A DNA stretch of 64,000 nucleotides, taken from assembly GCF_040100845.1 (NCBI RefSeq), contig NZ_JAZHSH010000001.1, positions 496,001-560,000 on the forward strand, read 5' to 3'. This document shows positions 55,289 through 63,640 of this stretch, one piece after another (position 1 is the first letter of the stretch; each line of letters begins with the position of its first letter). Source of the stretch: Chengkuizengella sp. SCS-71B. GTDB lineage: Bacteria > Bacillota > Bacilli > Paenibacillales > KCTC-33759. The position numbers were made by a program, and so were the translations under genes. Under the pieces are notes generated by a model. The model saw nothing but the letters and a program-made list of their open reading frames with translations. It did no database searches and was not told the origin of the DNA.

Positions 55289-55499
55289 GTTAGAACACAT
55301 TTTCAAACAAGCAAGTCACTTGTCTATACCAAATGAAGTGTATGAACATAGAATATATTACCTCCTAGTAATAGGAGGGTGTGCGCTCATTAGAATCTCT
55401 CTACGGTGTAAACCTCACTGTTTATATAGTGGGGTTTACATCTATGAAAAATGTGTACTTGCACTAGGACACACGTCCATACAAAATAGGTTTTCCTTT
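55289..55499 (+). repeat. YjcZ leader repeat 11
   Basis: TTAGAACACATTTTCAAACA start, hairpin with longer stem GTAAACCTCACT/AGTGGGGTTTAC (55408-55439). The -10 region is damaged: CATAAGTCTATA at 55499. Confidence 0.76.
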
Positions 55500-55541
55500 C
55501 ATAAGTCTATAGTACATCATATATAGAAAGGAGGGACCTTT

Positions 55542-55643
55542 ATGGTGGTTTTATTTATTCTTTTAGTTATCATTATAGTTGCTGCAAGTGGGCGTTCGAG
55601 ATATGCTTCAGGTGAACTCATTGATTTATGTTGTAGCGTGTGA
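55542..55643 (+). CDS. YjcZ-family small membrane protein 11, short
   Basis: 33 residues: MVVLFILLVIIIVAASGRSR then YASGELIDLCCSV. The whole polar N-terminus and the first helix turns are missing, yet the GAAAGGAGGG site is kept. The promoter -10 is also altered, so this copy may be decaying. Confidence 0.72.
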   Translation: MVVLFILLVIIIVAASGRSRYASGELIDLCCSV

Positions 55644-55831
55644 CAAAAGCCATTTTGATTGCCTTGAGGTAAGTGTAAAATCAAAATATTTGTACCGTAC
55701 ATCTAAAATTAATTGTAAACCATTTAGTATTACAATCTAAGTAACTTATCAACCTATAAATAGGATATGAATAGATAAAGTTATACAGTCAAATCCCTGC
55801 CTATTTAAAGCAGGGTTCGAGGGTGTACAGA

Positions 55832-56065
55832 TTGGAATTAAATATCATTCAATATTTTTTAACTCAGGGACCCTTTGCGGTCCTTTTTGTTTGGTTGTTT
55901 ATCTATGTAATGAGAAATAGCAAAGAAAGAGAGGATAAACTAATTGAGTCACATAAGGAAAGGGAAGGTCAGTTGATTAGTACATTAGAAAAGTTTAGTG
56001 AAAAGTACGACATGATTATTGATGAATTACGTGAATTGAAAGAGAAAATGTCAGGAAGGAAGTGA
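55832..56065 (+). CDS. BhlA/UviB-type holin-like protein, second copy
   Basis: 77 residues from TTG, two or three residues different from 48922-49155. The ribosome site is weaker (CGAGGGTG against AAGGAGGGTG), because a few bases after the cassette-end hairpin are deleted. Followed by an amidase after 4 bases. Confidence 0.83.
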   Translation: MELNIIQYFLTQGPFAVLFVWLFIYVMRNSKEREDKLIESHKEREGQLISTLEKFSEKYDMIIDELRELKEKMSGRK

Positions 56066-56069
56066 AAGT

Positions 56070-56714
56070 ATGACCTTCAAAATGAAATATCCCATCACGA
56101 AGAAATACCTTACTAAAGGCACAAAAAGACGATCAGGAATCAAGATGCCAAAAGTGGGGTTTATTGTTGCTCACGACACAGGGAATGATGGTTCCACAGC
56201 TTTACAAAATATTAAATACTACGAGAATTCAAACAATGTCATGTACGCTTCAGCTCATATCTTTGTAGACGACACAGGTATTTATGAGTGCATTCCTTTA
56301 TTGACTGATATACCAGAAAAAGCTTGGCATGTTCTATATCAAAAACCTTTGGATAATCAGATATTTGGTGATGATGCGAATGATATAGCAGCAGGTGTTG
56401 AGCTTTGTTATTCGTATAAACGAGGCAGTATTAATAATGAAGAAGCTTATAAAAGGTATGTATGGGTAATCGCTTATATCTGTTTTAAGTTTGGACTAGA
56501 TCCTGCTAAAACGATCATAGGTCATCATATCCTTGATCCACAGCGTAAAACAGATCCGCAAAACGCTCTATCAAAAATGGGTAGATCTTATGATCAACTA
56601 TTACAAGATGTAGTTAAGGAATATTATGATTGTTTACCGAGGGAGGAATTGATTTTGAAGTTAAAAAAATGGCAGATAGAAATGGCTCATCAATCTATTG
56701 AGAATCTTAATGAA
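56070..56714 (+). pseudogene. N-acetylmuramoyl-L-alanine amidase, C-terminally truncated
   Basis: First 214 residues nearly identical to the intact amidase at 49160, including VAHDTGN and GHHILDPQRKTDPQ. After HQSIENLNE the sequence runs into an inverted YjcZ hairpin (56715-56738) and a YjcZ remnant. The open frame continues to 56795, giving 241 residues. The Amidase_2 domain itself is complete, so activity is possible. Confidence 0.8.
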
Positions 56715-56738
56715 AACCCCACTATAAATAGTGAGGTT
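56715..56738 (-). repeat. Inverted YjcZ hairpin
   Basis: AACCCCACTAT-AA-ATAGTGAGGTT followed by CTCTACG; reverse complement of the usual CTACGG-AACCTCAC...GTGGGGTT order. It forms the junction between the amidase and a YjcZ remnant. Confidence 0.78.
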
Positions 56739-56756
56739 CTCTACGTAGAATTTAAC

Positions 56757-56795
56757 TATAGGAGCTGCATTAGTTCTAGTGCTTTTCATTCTTAA
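56757..56795 (+). pseudogene. YjcZ remnant
   Basis: ATAGGAGCTGCATTAGTTCT onward encodes GAALVLVLFIL-, the start of the YjcZ helix, then a stop. No start codon or ribosome site. Reads in the same frame as the truncated amidase, forming a chance fusion. Confidence 0.72.
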
Positions 56796-56903
56796 TCCAT
56801 CATATGTTTTTATAAGTGTTTTGATTGGGCGTTTGTTTTGGAAATATTAAATTGTGCTGTTATCAAGAAATACAATGCAGAAATAGGAGTAATCGCCCTT
56901 GGC

Positions 56904-57443
56904 TTAGGTAGCTGATAGGGAAATGGTTCTTCTAGAAGGTCTATCTGGATCATTAATTTGTTCTGTAGTTATCGGAATAATCTTTGTTATTGCACATGTA
57001 GAATAGATATCTAAAAAGGTTACTCCATCAATTCCTACGACAATCCCTTCTCCAACACCTAAGATTCTGTCTGGGAATGGGCCCTCAGGACTAATAAATT
57101 CGATGTTAAAATTATTCCCAATTTCAAATTTAAGCAAATTTGTCATAGGGTCTTCACAACAAGCACACTCTCCTTTACTTTTTCTTATAGGTTTTAAAGC
57201 TGACAATACTCTCGCAATTATCGTATTTGTAAAATTTTCGCTTTCTACATGAGTAATTTGACATACTGGAATATCTCCAGCATCAGAAGTTGACACAATA
57301 AAATTTTCAACATCAGTAATAGTAGTGTCAATAGTACTGCCGATAGGAGTATCAATACCGACAAACACACCAACTAACTCCTTCAAAACACACTGCATCG
57401 GGCAAACACAGCAATCGCATATATCCTCATCAAAAACGCCCAT
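56904..57443 (-). CDS. Cysteine-rich coat-like protein 2
   Basis: 179 residues: MGVFDEDICDCCVCPMQCVL, central beta-rich part (SDAGDIPVCQITHVESENF), GECACCEDPMTNLL, then DIYSTCAITKIIPIT. Same architecture as 50201-50743 with five N-terminal Cys and a CACC cluster. Ribosome site GAAAAGGTCG is moderate. Divergent from the SOS-type promoter at 57530. Confidence 0.75.
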   Translation of the reverse strand: MGVFDEDICDCCVCPMQCVLKELVGVFVGIDTPIGSTIDTTITDVENFIVSTSDAGDIPVCQITHVESENFTNTIIARVLSALKPIRKSKGECACCEDPMTNLLKFEIGNNFNIEFISPEGPFPDRILGVGEGIVVGIDGVTFLDIYSTCAITKIIPITTEQINDPDRPSRRTISLSAT

Positions 57444-57529
57444 AAAATCACGACCTTTTCATTTTTTATTAGTGTATTCAAATTGGAATTATGATGAGTG
57501 GACGAATGTACTGTACTTTAAATATGCTC

Positions 57530-57573
57530 TTGCCTTTTCTCTTATACCCCTTATATAATAAGAACGAATGTTC
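57530..57573 (+). promoter_or_regulatory. Promoter with LexA (SOS) box
   Basis: TTGCCT (57530-57535), 18-base spacer, TATAAT (57554-57559), then GAACGAATGTTC (57562-57573), which matches the Bacillus LexA box GAAC-N4-GTTC. It drives the YolD-like gene. Confidence 0.8.
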
Positions 57574-57590
57574 CGTTAGGGATGAAACAA

Positions 57591-57860
57591 ATGAAAGAAA
57601 ATAAATTAACACCTGGATCTAATATGCTATGGGAATCAAGCAGATAGATGCTTCCTGAACAAAAAGAACGTATAAATGATTATCAATATGAAAGAGACAG
57701 AAAGACGAAATCAGAACTTGCAGAGGTAGAAGTCAATATTATATCTCAACAATTATCAGATTCTATGTTAAGTAAATCAGAAGTTACAGTTAAGTTGTTC
57801 AGAACTTTTGGTCAGAATGCGTTTAAGACGGGAACAGTAACTAAATTTGCCCCCAATTAA
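57591..57860 (+). pseudogene. YolD-like protein with in-frame stop
   Basis: MKENKLTPGSNMLWESSR, then TAG at 57645-57647, then MLPEQKERINDYQYERDRKT and on to residue 70. Family members read ...W.SSRMMLPEH... through this point, so the TAG is a nonsense mutation. The rest, IISQQLSDSMLSKSEVTVKL, fits YolD. YolD genes are often SOS-controlled with UmuC/ImuB-type polymerases; none is nearby. Confidence 0.78.
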
Positions 57861-57989
57861 AACAAATTAAACTAGAGTTGAATATGAGTGGATTATGAAA
57901 ATGTTTATAGTAACGATTGATTTTAAAATGTATATCCATATTATTAATACAGTGTTATTGAGGCTTTTGAAAAGTTTAAAAGCATTTTT

Positions 57990-58170
57990 CGTGGTTGGAT
58001 CATATTTCTGAAGATGATGTCATTGAGGATGCGTTAAAACTTTATTAAAGAGGTTTGTCAAAACGTCAAGAGGAAGGGCACAGGCAAGAGAATTTAGAAT
58101 GAGATGAATAAAAGAGAACCTTTAGGTAAAATTATGTATTGAAAAAGTCCATAAACGTTGATTTTATAAG
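57990..58170 (+). pseudogene. Remnant of the prophage right end
   Basis: WLDHISEDDVIEDALKLY-stop, then TSRGRAQAREF, then ATTATGTATTGAAAAAGTCC and AAACGTTGATTTTATAAGG. These match 52520-52811 at the right end of the first remnant, with internal deletions. The att sequence expected next is absent; sequence jumps to a terminator-leader block. Confidence 0.72.
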
Positions 58171-58199
58171 GTGGTTCTTTTTTTATTATAGTAGACATT

Positions 58200-58422
58200 G
58201 GTATAATAGCACATTTTCAAATAATCAAGTCACTTGTCTATACCAAATGAAAGGGTTGAACATAGAATATATCACCTCCTAATCATAGGAGGGTATGCGC
58301 TCATATATATCTCTCTACGGTGTAAACCTCACTATCTATGTAGTGGGGTTTTAATCTATGAAAAATGTGTACTTGCATTAGGACACCCGTCCATACAAAA
58401 TAGATTTTCCTTTCATAGTATA
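58200..58422 (+). repeat. YjcZ leader repeat 12
   Basis: GGTATAATAGCACATTTTCA start, CAAGTCACTTG, hairpin 58322-58352, second leader type (GGACACCCGTCC, ACAAAATAGA). -10 CATAGTATA 58414-58422. Confidence 0.8.
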
Positions 58423-58450
58423 TATTACAACTATTGAAAGGAGGGTTTTT

Positions 58451-58576
58451 ATGGGGGCAGTTATTGTATTAGTGTTATTTATACTCTTAGTTATCATATT
58501 AATCGCTGCAAGTAGAGGTTATTCCAGAGGATGCTCTCTCCTTGGGGATTGTATCCAATGTGAATGCCTTTTCTAG
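58451..58576 (+). CDS. YjcZ-family small membrane protein 12
   Basis: 41 residues: MGAVIVLVLFILLVIILIAA, SRGYSRG, Cys-rich tail (CSLLGDCIQCECLF). GAAAGGAGGG site. Same short-N, Cys-tail type as copy 3. Followed at 58583-58615 by a fragment encoding NDYRTSRGR from the phage RHH gene. Confidence 0.84.
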   Translation: MGAVIVLVLFILLVIILIAASRGYSRGCSLLGDCIQCECLF

Positions 58577-58764
58577 GAATATAGAAAATGATTATCGAAC
58601 ATCAAGAGGACGGTCAAATTATGTCCTAGCCGATCTATGAATCTAAGTTAAGAAGGGCGCACATAATCTTTTTTTGTACGTATATTTATAGATACCAGTC
58701 CAAGCAACTTCATTCAATGGTTCATAAGATATAAGGATAATCTAATGTGTTGGGAGTTAATATT

Positions 58765-59238
58765 ATGGGGTTAAAACAAAAACCTTTTGTTGTTTGTGAT
58801 TCGGTTTCAGTATTAGATCCATATGGAGGAGAAGGATCAATTATATTAGTTCAAAGTGGTATGTCTGTAATTACACCTCTTACTATAGTATCCATTGATG
58901 TGTGTGTCAGACAATCACAGAAAACAAAGGTATCACTTGATTTTTTATCTCAAGCTGCTATCGAGGATATGGGGTTAGCTACAAGTTTTGGATTAGTATT
59001 TCAGCTCCAGCGTAATGGTATTGTCGTTGCAACTATCAATGATGAGATGGATTATGTACCTGCTGGATCTACAGGAAGATATACAAACTTTTCAAACTTT
59101 CCTTTAGTTGATGACGAACCAGATACTGGTATCAATAAGTATGAACTTATACTCAATGGTCTTTCTTTTACAGGAACAGAAAATATTGGTATGTATATTG
59201 GCTCCCGAAGCCTAAAAGCCACAGTATTCATAGTATAG
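58765..59238 (+). CDS. Beta-rich protein, unrecognised (possible spore-surface protein)
   Basis: 157 residues from ATG 58765 after TGGGAG. No signal peptide, two Cys. Alternating hydrophobic strands (SIILVQSGMSVITPLTIVSI, FGLVFQLQRNGIVVATI, YELILNGLSFTG) suggest a beta-sandwich. Ends ATVFIV. No family recognised; its neighbours (YjcZ, Cys-rich coat-like gene) suggest a spore-surface or phage structural origin. Confidence 0.68.
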   Translation: MGLKQKPFVVCDSVSVLDPYGGEGSIILVQSGMSVITPLTIVSIDVCVRQSQKTKVSLDFLSQAAIEDMGLATSFGLVFQLQRNGIVVATINDEMDYVPAGSTGRYTNFSNFPLVDDEPDTGINKYELILNGLSFTGTENIGMYIGSRSLKATVFIV

Positions 59239-59383
59239 ATTACAGTATCGTATGAGTTTAGATCATCCATAATCTAAAAGATAGTTGATTAGCGGAAATT
59301 CAACGCTAGGGGACAAACGTCCATTCATAATGACAATTAAATTCATATAATACACTAATTTAAATAAAAAGGAGTTGAATTTT

Positions 59384-59866
59384 ATGGGACATTTCGATAA
59401 ATCTCTATGTGATTGCTGCGTTTGCCCGATGCAATGTGTGTTGAAGCAGTTAATTGGTGAAAATATAAACGTATCTGTATTATTTGGAAGTGAGATTATT
59501 TTAGTTCCTGTAATTGTAGAACGTGTAGAAAATTTTATTTTATTTACTGATAACGGAGATTTTGCCATTCATTCTATTATAGCTATATCAATGGAGTTTG
59601 ATCCTCAAGTTCAATTAAAAAAAATACAGAAAAATATTGGAGAATGTGCATGTATTGAAGATCCTATGACTAATTTATTAAATTCTAAAATTAATCAAAC
59701 TGTAAACATTGTAGGCCTCGATGTAGTTATATTAAAAGTAGGAGAAGGACTTGTGTTAGCTGAAGGAGATATTAATGGAACGACGTTATTTTTTATAATT
59801 TCAACGTGTTTCGTTACTGCAATTGATGTTCCTGTTCAACAAATGAATTTATTTAAAAAAATATAA
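59384..59866 (+). CDS. Cysteine-rich coat-like protein 3
   Basis: 160 residues from ATG 59384 (AAAAGGAG upstream). MGHFDKSLCDCCVCPMQCVL is almost the same as in the two paralogues; the second cluster is GECACIEDPMTNLL, with one Cys replaced. Ends STCFVTAIDV. On the plus strand, unlike the other two. High Cys and lack of signal peptide fit a cytoplasmic (mother-cell) coat-type protein; unproven. Confidence 0.75.
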   Translation: MGHFDKSLCDCCVCPMQCVLKQLIGENINVSVLFGSEIILVPVIVERVENFILFTDNGDFAIHSIIAISMEFDPQVQLKKIQKNIGECACIEDPMTNLLNSKINQTVNIVGLDVVILKVGEGLVLAEGDINGTTLFFIISTCFVTAIDVPVQQMNLFKKI

Positions 59867-59913
59867 AATATTTCATTTGTGTGCTTAACATAAAAGCATT
59901 TTTTAAACAAAGT

Positions 59914-59940
59914 AGACGCTAAAATAGTGTCTTTTTTTTT
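59914..59940. terminator. Terminator at the right end of the phage-derived region
   Basis: AGACGCTA-AAA-TAGTGTCT followed by a long T run; lies between convergent genes. Confidence 0.82.
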
Positions 59941-59955
59941 TGCTTAAAATAAAGT

Positions 59956-60582
59956 CTATTTATGATCAGTATAAAGAAGTCCCACTCCAAAAACGCCACT
60001 GTGCTGCCTAGAAATTTCTTTTGCTGCATCAACAGTTTCTAGTCTAGCCCAATCTCGTTGCCATTCGAATAGTACAACTTCCCATGTTAATGGTTTCGCA
60101 CCTGCTTGAATCATTCGTTGAATTGCCATATCATGTGCTTCCTTACTTACACCTCCAGATGCATCTGTTATAATATGGACATCATATCCTTCTTCTAAAG
60201 CAGAAAGAGCAGGATAGGCTAAACAAATTTCTGTCCATAATCCAGCTAAAATAATCTTCTTAGATCCAATTGATTTTACTGCTTTAACAATTCTTTTGTC
60301 TTCCCAAGCGTTTAAGGAAGTTCTATCAATCGGCTCTTGTTCTGGAAAGACAGCTTGGATATCTGGATGTAAAGAGCCTGTGAAACCTTTTGCACCTACT
60401 GTTGTAAGTATGGTTGGAACTTTGAAAACTTTCGCTGATTTTGCTAGTCCTACCACATTATTCAGAATAGACTGACCATGGTGGCTTTCTACCCCTAAGA
60501 ACATTTGAGGTTGATGATCAATTAAAACTAATACTGAGTTTTTAGGTGTTAGTAAATTAGTGATATTTGATTTTTTTTCCAA
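59956..60582 (-). CDS. Isochorismatase-like cysteine hydrolase (YcaC type)
   Basis: 208 residues. Catalytic Asp in VLIDHQPQM, the Lys region, and nucleophile Cys in GLWTEICLAYPALSA. Overall like E. coli YcaC, of unknown substrate. AAAGGAGAG ribosome site. First ordinary chromosomal gene after the phage remnants. Confidence 0.9.
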   Translation of the reverse strand: MEKKSNITNLLTPKNSVLVLIDHQPQMFLGVESHHGQSILNNVVGLAKSAKVFKVPTILTTVGAKGFTGSLHPDIQAVFPEQEPIDRTSLNAWEDKRIVKAVKSIGSKKIILAGLWTEICLAYPALSALEEGYDVHIITDASGGVSKEAHDMAIQRMIQAGAKPLTWEVVLFEWQRDWARLETVDAAKEISRQHSGVFGVGLLYTDHK

Positions 60583-60776
60583 AAAGTTCTCTCCTTTAAT
60601 TAAGGCATATAAATTCTAATTAAATCAGGTTGTTTATATTCTTTGTAAAAATATTTATCTTTATGAAAAAGTTTAATATAAATTTCTAAATTGCATATTA
60701 AGCTAGTCTGCATAATTGTCCAAGTTTCCACATAGACATGTATCAGTAAATTAAACTTTATGTGGAGGGGATGTAC

Positions 60777-61835
60777 ATGCGTATGCGTAAAATCACATGG
60801 GTTTTTATTGTTGTGATATGCGTGTCACTTATTCTGTCAGCCTGTGGATCAAGAGATGCAGATGACGTAGTTGGTGATTTAGAAAAGAAATTAAAAGATT
60901 TGGAGAGTTATCATGGAACGGGTACAATGACACTGAACACAGGTAACGAAGCACAAGAGTACAATTTAGAGGTAAGTTATAAGTCGCCTCATTATTATCG
61001 TATCTCCATTACGAATAATGAAAGAGATGTCACTCAAATTGTACTACGTAATGACGAGGGGGTTTTTGTACTCACCCCTCACTTACAGAAGAGTTTTCGG
61101 TTCCAAAGTGATTGGCCAGGGCAGCAAGGTCAGGTATATTTATATGAAACTTTAGTAAATAGCATTATAACAGATGATGAAAGACAATTTACAAAGGATG
61201 ATGAACAGAAATCGTTTGTATTTGATGTAAATGCAAATTATCAAAATCGTTCTTTGAGTCGTCAAAAAATCTGGTTAAGCAAAGACGGTTATGAACCACA
61301 GCAAGTAGAAATTGCTGATGATAATGCATCTGTGCTTGTTTTAGTGAAATTTAATGAATTTGAGTTTGATAAACAATTTGAGGACGATGCTTTTGATATG
61401 CAGCGAAATTTATCCATGTGGCAAATGAAATCACTTCCTACATTTTTAGCAGATCAAGAAGAGAAAGATAGTGAAGTTGAGTCTACTCCAACAAATTTAT
61501 CGTTTGGAGTATACACACCAAGTTATACACCTGAAGGAGTCGAGTTTAGTGATTTAAGAGAAGTGCCGCAAGATGATCATATAGCTATTTTAGTTCGTTA
61601 TGCTGGAGTATATAATTACACGATTATTGAGGAAAAGCCAGAAGCAAAAGATGTGAACCTTCCTCAAGGTGAAATTATTGATTTAGGGTATACTTTTGCT
61701 GTTTTAACAGGTGAAGTACAGAAGACATTAAGCTGGAGTTATGATGGTGTGGAATTCAAATTAACAACAGATGATTTACCTAAGGAAGAAATGATAAAAG
61801 TAGCACAATCTTTAGAAGGACAGATAGGAAAATAA
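60777..61835 (+). CDS. ydcC: YdcC-like sporulation lipoprotein (LolA/MucB-type fold)
   Basis: 352 residues from ATG 60777, after GGAGGGG. Lipobox LILSACGS, so a membrane-anchored lipoprotein. The body is LolA-like, beginning DDVVGDLEKKLKDLESYHGTG. Position upstream of alr and ndoAI-ndoA is as in B. subtilis ydcC. YdcC is sporulation-associated; a role in lipoprotein or envelope handling is inferred from the fold. Confidence 0.9.
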   Translation: MRMRKITWVFIVVICVSLILSACGSRDADDVVGDLEKKLKDLESYHGTGTMTLNTGNEAQEYNLEVSYKSPHYYRISITNNERDVTQIVLRNDEGVFVLTPHLQKSFRFQSDWPGQQGQVYLYETLVNSIITDDERQFTKDDEQKSFVFDVNANYQNRSLSRQKIWLSKDGYEPQQVEIADDNASVLVLVKFNEFEFDKQFEDDAFDMQRNLSMWQMKSLPTFLADQEEKDSEVESTPTNLSFGVYTPSYTPEGVEFSDLREVPQDDHIAILVRYAGVYNYTIIEEKPEAKDVNLPQGEIIDLGYTFAVLTGEVQKTLSWSYDGVEFKLTTDDLPKEEMIKVAQSLEGQIGK

Positions 61836-61964
61836 ATTCCAAAACTTGTTTGTAGTTTGTTCATTGACAGCCTCATCATAAGCGATTAACATTAAAGGGA
61901 TAGGCATAATCACAATATATTTTAATTTCTTTGTTCCTTATTGTGTGAAGAAGGTGAACATACG

Positions 61965-63128
61965 ATGGATTCATATTATCGCCCAACTTGGGCTGAAATT
62001 TCTTTGGATGCTTTACATTATAACCTAACAAGATTTCAAGAGATTCTTCCTAATCATATGGAAATTATGGCTGTAGTTAAAGCAAACGCATATGGACACG
62101 GTGCAGTAGAAGTAGCTAAACAAGCGATCTTAAGTGGAGCCCAATATATCGCTGTTGCGTTTTTGGATGAAGCTTTGGAACTTCGTAATTCGGGAATTAC
62201 TGCACCAATCCTTATTCTAGGGTACATTCCTCCTGAAGCTGTTGAACTAGCTATTCAACATGATATCACTTTGACTGTTTTTCAGGATGAAACCATTGAT
62301 GCTCTAAGCAAAATAAAAAGAGACTCTAAGCCATATAAAGTTCATATTAAAATAGATACAGGTATGGGGCGGTTAGGTGTACGTTATGAAAATGCCATCC
62401 CTTTTATTGAGAAAGTATTACAGCTTGATGGTGTTGAAGTTGAAGGTGTTTATACTCATTTTGCGAATGCAGACGAAGAGGATAAAACTTACACTTTAAA
62501 ACAATATCAACATTTTAAAGAAATTGTAGATTATTTTAAACAAAAAAATATCAATTTTTTAAAAATCCATACAGGTAATAGTGCTATTGCAATTGATTTG
62601 CCTGAGTATTCATATAATATGGTGAGACTTGGAATTAGTATGTACGGGTTATATCCATCAACAGAAATAAATCATCATAAAATTGATCTTAAACCTGTAA
62701 TGAGCTTGAAAACTAAAATTATATACTCAAAAGTTTTGCCTCCTGAGTCAGGTATAAGTTATGGAACCAAGTATTTTACAAAGGAGGAGGAACAGATCGC
62801 CACCTTACCTATAGGGTATGCTGATGGTTATTCTCGAATGCTAAGTGGGAAAGTAGATGCTTTGATCAGAGGGAAAAGGGTACCTGTTGTAGGGACAATT
62901 TGTATGGATCAATGTATGATGAATATAACGGGACTAGATGATGTTAAATCTGGTGAAGAGGTTGTATTATTTGGAAAACAAGGGGATGAACAGATTCTTG
63001 TAGAGGAACTGGCTGAAAAGCTGGATACCATAAATTATGAAATTGTATGTATGATTTCTCATCGCGTTCCAAATGTATATGTTCAAAATGGAAGGATAGT
63101 CATGGTGCATAACGGATTACGTTTATAA
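61965..63128 (+). CDS. alr: Alanine racemase
   Basis: 387 residues from ATG 61965 (GAAGGTGA upstream). PLP-binding Lys in VVKANAYGHG, catalytic Tyr region SYGTKYF and GYADGYSR. Makes D-alanine for peptidoglycan. D-alanine also inhibits germination. Followed by the toxin-antitoxin pair, the usual Bacillales order. Confidence 0.96.
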   Translation: MDSYYRPTWAEISLDALHYNLTRFQEILPNHMEIMAVVKANAYGHGAVEVAKQAILSGAQYIAVAFLDEALELRNSGITAPILILGYIPPEAVELAIQHDITLTVFQDETIDALSKIKRDSKPYKVHIKIDTGMGRLGVRYENAIPFIEKVLQLDGVEVEGVYTHFANADEEDKTYTLKQYQHFKEIVDYFKQKNINFLKIHTGNSAIAIDLPEYSYNMVRLGISMYGLYPSTEINHHKIDLKPVMSLKTKIIYSKVLPPESGISYGTKYFTKEEEQIATLPIGYADGYSRMLSGKVDALIRGKRVPVVGTICMDQCMMNITGLDDVKSGEEVVLFGKQGDEQILVEELAEKLDTINYEIVCMISHRVPNVYVQNGRIVMVHNGLRL

Positions 63129-63349
63129 CCAATAATTACTATGCATAATTTGAAGAATTATGAAGGAATTTTGATTTTTACATCGAATTATATTTTAAGT
63201 AGGGTTATAATGACCTTAATATGTACGCTTTTTCCATTATGGTTGCATACTTGATATATCAGATGCATATATTATCTCTTGTATAAAATTGCTTGATATA
63301 CGCCATAATGGTATTATTGGTTTGGAAATGTTTTGGAGGTGTGAGATTG

Positions 63350-63637
63350 GTGTCTAACGCACATAACACGAACACTAAAAGAATTATGATAAGTTTACCT
63401 GATCATTTATTGCAAGAGGTTGACGGAATCGTAGAACAGGAACGATCCAATCGCAGCGAATTTATTCGACAAGCAATGAAGGTATACCTCATGGAACGTA
63501 AAAAAAGGCAAATCCGTGAGATGATGCAGCGCGGGTATATGGAAATGGCCAAAATTAATCTGAATATGGCATCAGAGGCTTTTCAAGCGGAGGAAGAAGC
63601 GGACAATACAACTGACCGTTTAGTGAGCGGGGTGTAG
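63350..63637 (+). CDS. ndoAI: EndoAI/NdoAI antitoxin (MazE-type, ribbon-helix-helix)
   Basis: 95 residues from GTG 63350, or 96 from TTG 63347; both follow TTTGGAGGTG. RHH domain (KRIMISLPDHLLQEVDGIV, NRSEFIRQAMK) and the toxin-binding tail GYMEMAKINLNMASEAFQAE. Neutralises the EndoA ribonuclease. Confidence 0.94.
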   Translation: MSNAHNTNTKRIMISLPDHLLQEVDGIVEQERSNRSEFIRQAMKVYLMERKKRQIREMMQRGYMEMAKINLNMASEAFQAEEEADNTTDRLVSGV

Positions 63638-63640
63638 CTC

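Noticed and set aside
42077..58422. Regularly repeated leaders as a CRISPR array
   Set aside because: Repeat units are ~200 bp with genes between them, irregular spacing and no cas genes.
58170..59940. A third att copy closing the second prophage
   Set aside because: I looked for GGTATGATGTAA to the right of 52873 and saw none; the right end appears deleted.
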